Assembly (NCBI GenBank): GCA_946885645.1
Contig: CAMPGU010000027.1
Location: 1-23,285 of the forward strand
From: an uncultured Haloferula sp.
GTDB lineage: Bacteria; Verrucomicrobiota; Verrucomicrobiae; Verrucomicrobiales; Akkermansiaceae
Length of the DNA: 23,285 bases
Direction: 5' to 3'
Position 1 is the stretch's first letter; every line of letters starts with the position of its first letter. Both the position numbers and the translations under genes were made by a program. Shown here in pieces: positions 21,559 to 23,285 of this stretch. The notes beneath the pieces are model-generated. The model worked only from the letters and a program-made list of their open reading frames with translations. It searched no databases and was not told the DNA's origin.

Positions 21559-23285
21559 ATTCCTTCTCTTCCGCGCCCGCTCCCCTTCCGGATCCGACGC
21601 ACCGCATCCTGGTGGTGGACGACAACCGGGCAATCCACGACGACTTCCGCAAGATCCTGGGAACCGCTCCGACGGAGGATGACTTCGACGCGGAGGACGC
21701 GGCGTTCTTCGGAACGGCTTCGCCGGCTCCGGACAAGGCATGTTTCGAGCTCGATTTCGCCTCCCAAGGACTTGAAGCGGTTGATCGGGTGCGCTCCGCC
21801 CAAGAGGCGGGAGAGCGTTACTCCGTGGTCTTCATGGATGTCCGCATGCCACCCGGCTTGGACGGCATCGAAACGACCGCCCGTTTGTGGGAAGTGGATC
21901 CCGATATCCAGGTCGTCATCTGCACCGCCTATTCGGATTACTCGTGGGAAGAAATGGTGGAACGCCTGGGCCGGACGGACCGCCTGCTGATCCTCAAGAA
22001 GCCCTTCGACATGATCGAAGTCGTGCAGTGCGCCCACGCGCTCACGGGCAAGTGGGCGCTGCTGCAACAAACGCGCCGCCACGCGGAGTCGCTGGAGTCC
22101 ACGGTGCGGGCGCGGACTTCGGAGCTGGAAAATGCCAATGCGCAGCTCCAAAGCGAGATCGCCGAGCGCAGGAGGAGCGAGGAGGCGCTGCGCTTCACCC
22201 AGTTTTCGGTGGATAACGCGGCGGATGCCATGTTCTGGGTCGCACCCGATTCGAGGCTCTTCTATGTCAATACCGCCGCGTGCAAGATCTTGGGCTACAC
22301 GTCGGAGGAACTCTACGAGCTGACGGTTTGCGACATCGTTCCGGAGATCCGGGAAAGAGGCTGGCAATTGTTCTGGGAGTCCTTGCGGGGCAAGCGGCAC
22401 CAGAACTTCGAGGCCAGACATCTGGCGAAAGACGGGCGCGAGATCCCGATCGAACTCACCGTGGCCTTCTTCACCTACGAGGGGCAGGAACTTTTGTGCG
22501 CGTCCGCGCGGGATATCACCCGCCGCAAGCAAATCCTGACGGAACTCGCGGCGGCCCGTGATGCCGCAATCGAATCCGTGCGCCTCAAGAGCCGCTTCCT
22601 CGCCAACATGAGCCACGAGATCCGTACGCCGATGAACGGGGTGGTCGGCATGGCGGAACTCCTCCTCCATACCAATCTGGACCGCGACCAGCGCGACTAC
22701 GTGGACACGATCCGCAGCAGCGCCGACGTGCTCTTGAACCTGATCAACGACATCCTTGATTCCTCGAAGATCGAAGCCGGCATGCTGAACTTCGAGACGG
22801 TGGATTTCGATCTGGGAGCTTTGATCGAAGGCACTTTGGACATCGTCGGGGGCGTGGCGCGCAACAAGGGTCTGGAATTGGCGGGTCACGTCCACAACGA
22901 GGTTTTTCCACACCTTCGCGGAGATCCCGGCCGTCTCCGCCAAGTGCTGACAAACATCGTCGGCAACGCCGTGAAGTTCACGGACCGGGGGGAGGTCAGC
23001 GTGATGGTCTCGCTAATTTCCGAGACGGAGACGACGGCAAAACTACATTTTGAAGTCCGGGACACGGGGATCGGCATCGCCGACAGTGCCCGCCAGCGGA
23101 TCTTCGATCCCTTCGTGCAGGCCGACGGCTCCGACACGCGCCGGTATGGCGGGACCGGCCTCGGATTGAGCATCTGCCGCCAGATCGTCGAGGCGCTCGG
23201 CGGCGAAATCGGTGTCGAGAGCGAACCGGGCAAAGGCTCGACTTTCTGGTTCACCCTTGGCTTCCAAAAACAGACCGTCCCCTCG
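21555..23285 (+). CDS. Hybrid receiver-PAS-histidine kinase (3' end outside window)
   Basis: The first 577 codons of a soluble hybrid kinase that runs past the right edge. Residues 15-165 form an N-terminal receiver domain: acidic pair Asp22-Asp23 in LVVDDNRAIHDDFRKIL, phosphoacceptor Asp95 in VVFMDVRMPPGLDG, Thr124 region CTAYSD and Lys148 in LILKKPF. An acidic insertion (about 36-62) separates its first helix and second strand. A coiled coil (175-210) leads to a PAS domain (210-320, ending SARDITRRK). A standard HisKA domain follows (ANMSHEIRTPMNGVVG, His354), then an HATPase with N-box NIVGNAVKF, DTGIGI and GGTGLGLSI. The kinase part belongs to the common BarA/ArcB-like class, unlike the two upstream kinases. 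The start codon overlaps the previous stop (ATGA). Further receiver or Hpt domains may lie beyond the edge. Confidence 0.92.
   Translation, partial: MNSFSSAPAPLPDPTHRILVVDDNRAIHDDFRKILGTAPTEDDFDAEDAAFFGTASPAPDKACFELDFASQGLEAVDRVRSAQEAGERYSVVFMDVRMPPGLDGIETTARLWEVDPDIQVVICTAYSDYSWEEMVERLGRTDRLLILKKPFDMIEVVQCAHALTGKWALLQQTRRHAESLESTVRARTSELENANAQLQSEIAERRRSEEALRFTQFSVDNAADAMFWVAPDSRLFYVNTAACKILGYTSEELYELTVCDIVPEIRERGWQLFWESLRGKRHQNFEARHLAKDGREIPIELTVAFFTYEGQELLCASARDITRRKQILTELAAARDAAIESVRLKSRFLANMSHEIRTPMNGVVGMAELLLHTNLDRDQRDYVDTIRSSADVLLNLINDILDSSKIEAGMLNFETVDFDLGALIEGTLDIVGGVARNKGLELAGHVHNEVFPHLRGDPGRLRQVLTNIVGNAVKFTDRGEVSVMVSLISETETTAKLHFEVRDTGIGIADSARQRIFDPFVQADGSDTRRYGGTGLGLSICRQIVEALGGEIGVESEPGKGSTFWFTLGFQKQTVPS

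Noticed and set aside
19633..21741. Very long open frame (about 700 codons) on the minus strand opposite the second kinase
   Set aside because: The plus strand encodes a complete, well-conserved kinase here. High GC in the third codon position removes stops from the opposite frame, and the minus-strand translation has no recognisable domain.
21171..22943. Long minus-strand frame opposite the hybrid kinase
   Set aside because: The plus strand carries the receiver, PAS and HisKA motifs without interruption; the minus frame is a by-product of codon usage.
1..23285. CRISPR array, tRNA, insertion sequence or prophage
   Set aside because: No regularly spaced repeats, cloverleaf-like sequences, transposase, integrase or phage structural genes were found on either strand.

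Overview
The window reads as a high-GC chromosome segment from a bacterium of the Verrucomicrobiota, probably a Luteolibacter- or Haloferula-like member. This assignment is an inference. It rests on the gene repertoire (PEP-CTERM cell-surface protein, DUF5069 protein, DUF1460 amidase, tandem PAS kinases with an LHNVGN H-box), on weak or absent Shine-Dalgarno sequences before many genes, and on very high third-position GC that leaves long empty reading frames opposite real genes. No rRNA, tRNA, CRISPR array, insertion sequence or prophage gene is visible. Coding density is high, with the longest non-coding stretch about 170 bases.

Left part (1-6200). The 3' end of the housekeeping sigma factor gene rpoD enters from the left and ends at a strong terminator. 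A small three-helix membrane protein follows. Next comes a minus-strand series, read from about 6100 down to 1040: a rhomboid-like membrane protein with a zinc-binding tail, the cysteine desulfurase SufS, a secreted multidomain lysyl oxidase, the sulfur-transfer protein SufE, and a TerC-family membrane protein. A terminator at 985-1015 closes the series. SufS and SufE are partners in Fe-S cluster assembly, yet a lysyl oxidase gene lies between them.

Middle part (6200-15060). This part holds an EmrB/QacA-type drug exporter (+), a convergent pair of membrane genes (DASS-family anion transporter and VTT/DedA-like protein, -), a CorC/HlyC-type CBS membrane protein with a small FmdB-type zinc ribbon protein (-), zinc-independent ribosomal protein S14 (-), a small DUF3592-like membrane protein (-) and a secreted DUF1460 murein amidase (-). 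On the + strand are a DUF5069 protein and a PEP-CTERM surface protein with a possible internal Cys-Gln thioester, ended by a textbook UUCG terminator.

Right part (15060-23285, all +). A class I iron-sulfur fumarase is followed by the most interesting block, a tightly packed signalling cassette: a soluble triple-PAS histidine kinase, a membrane-anchored thioredoxin-fold (RedB-like) protein with a Cys-Pro-Cys motif, a second kinase with a histidine-rich six-helix membrane sensor, and a receiver-PAS-kinase hybrid that runs off the right edge. The last three genes overlap end to start and are probably translated together. The two non-hybrid kinases are paralogues that share one PAS domain and the whole catalytic core. 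The arrangement suggests a redox- or metal-responsive multi-kinase relay feeding the receiver domain of the hybrid; this is an inference from gene order and domains.
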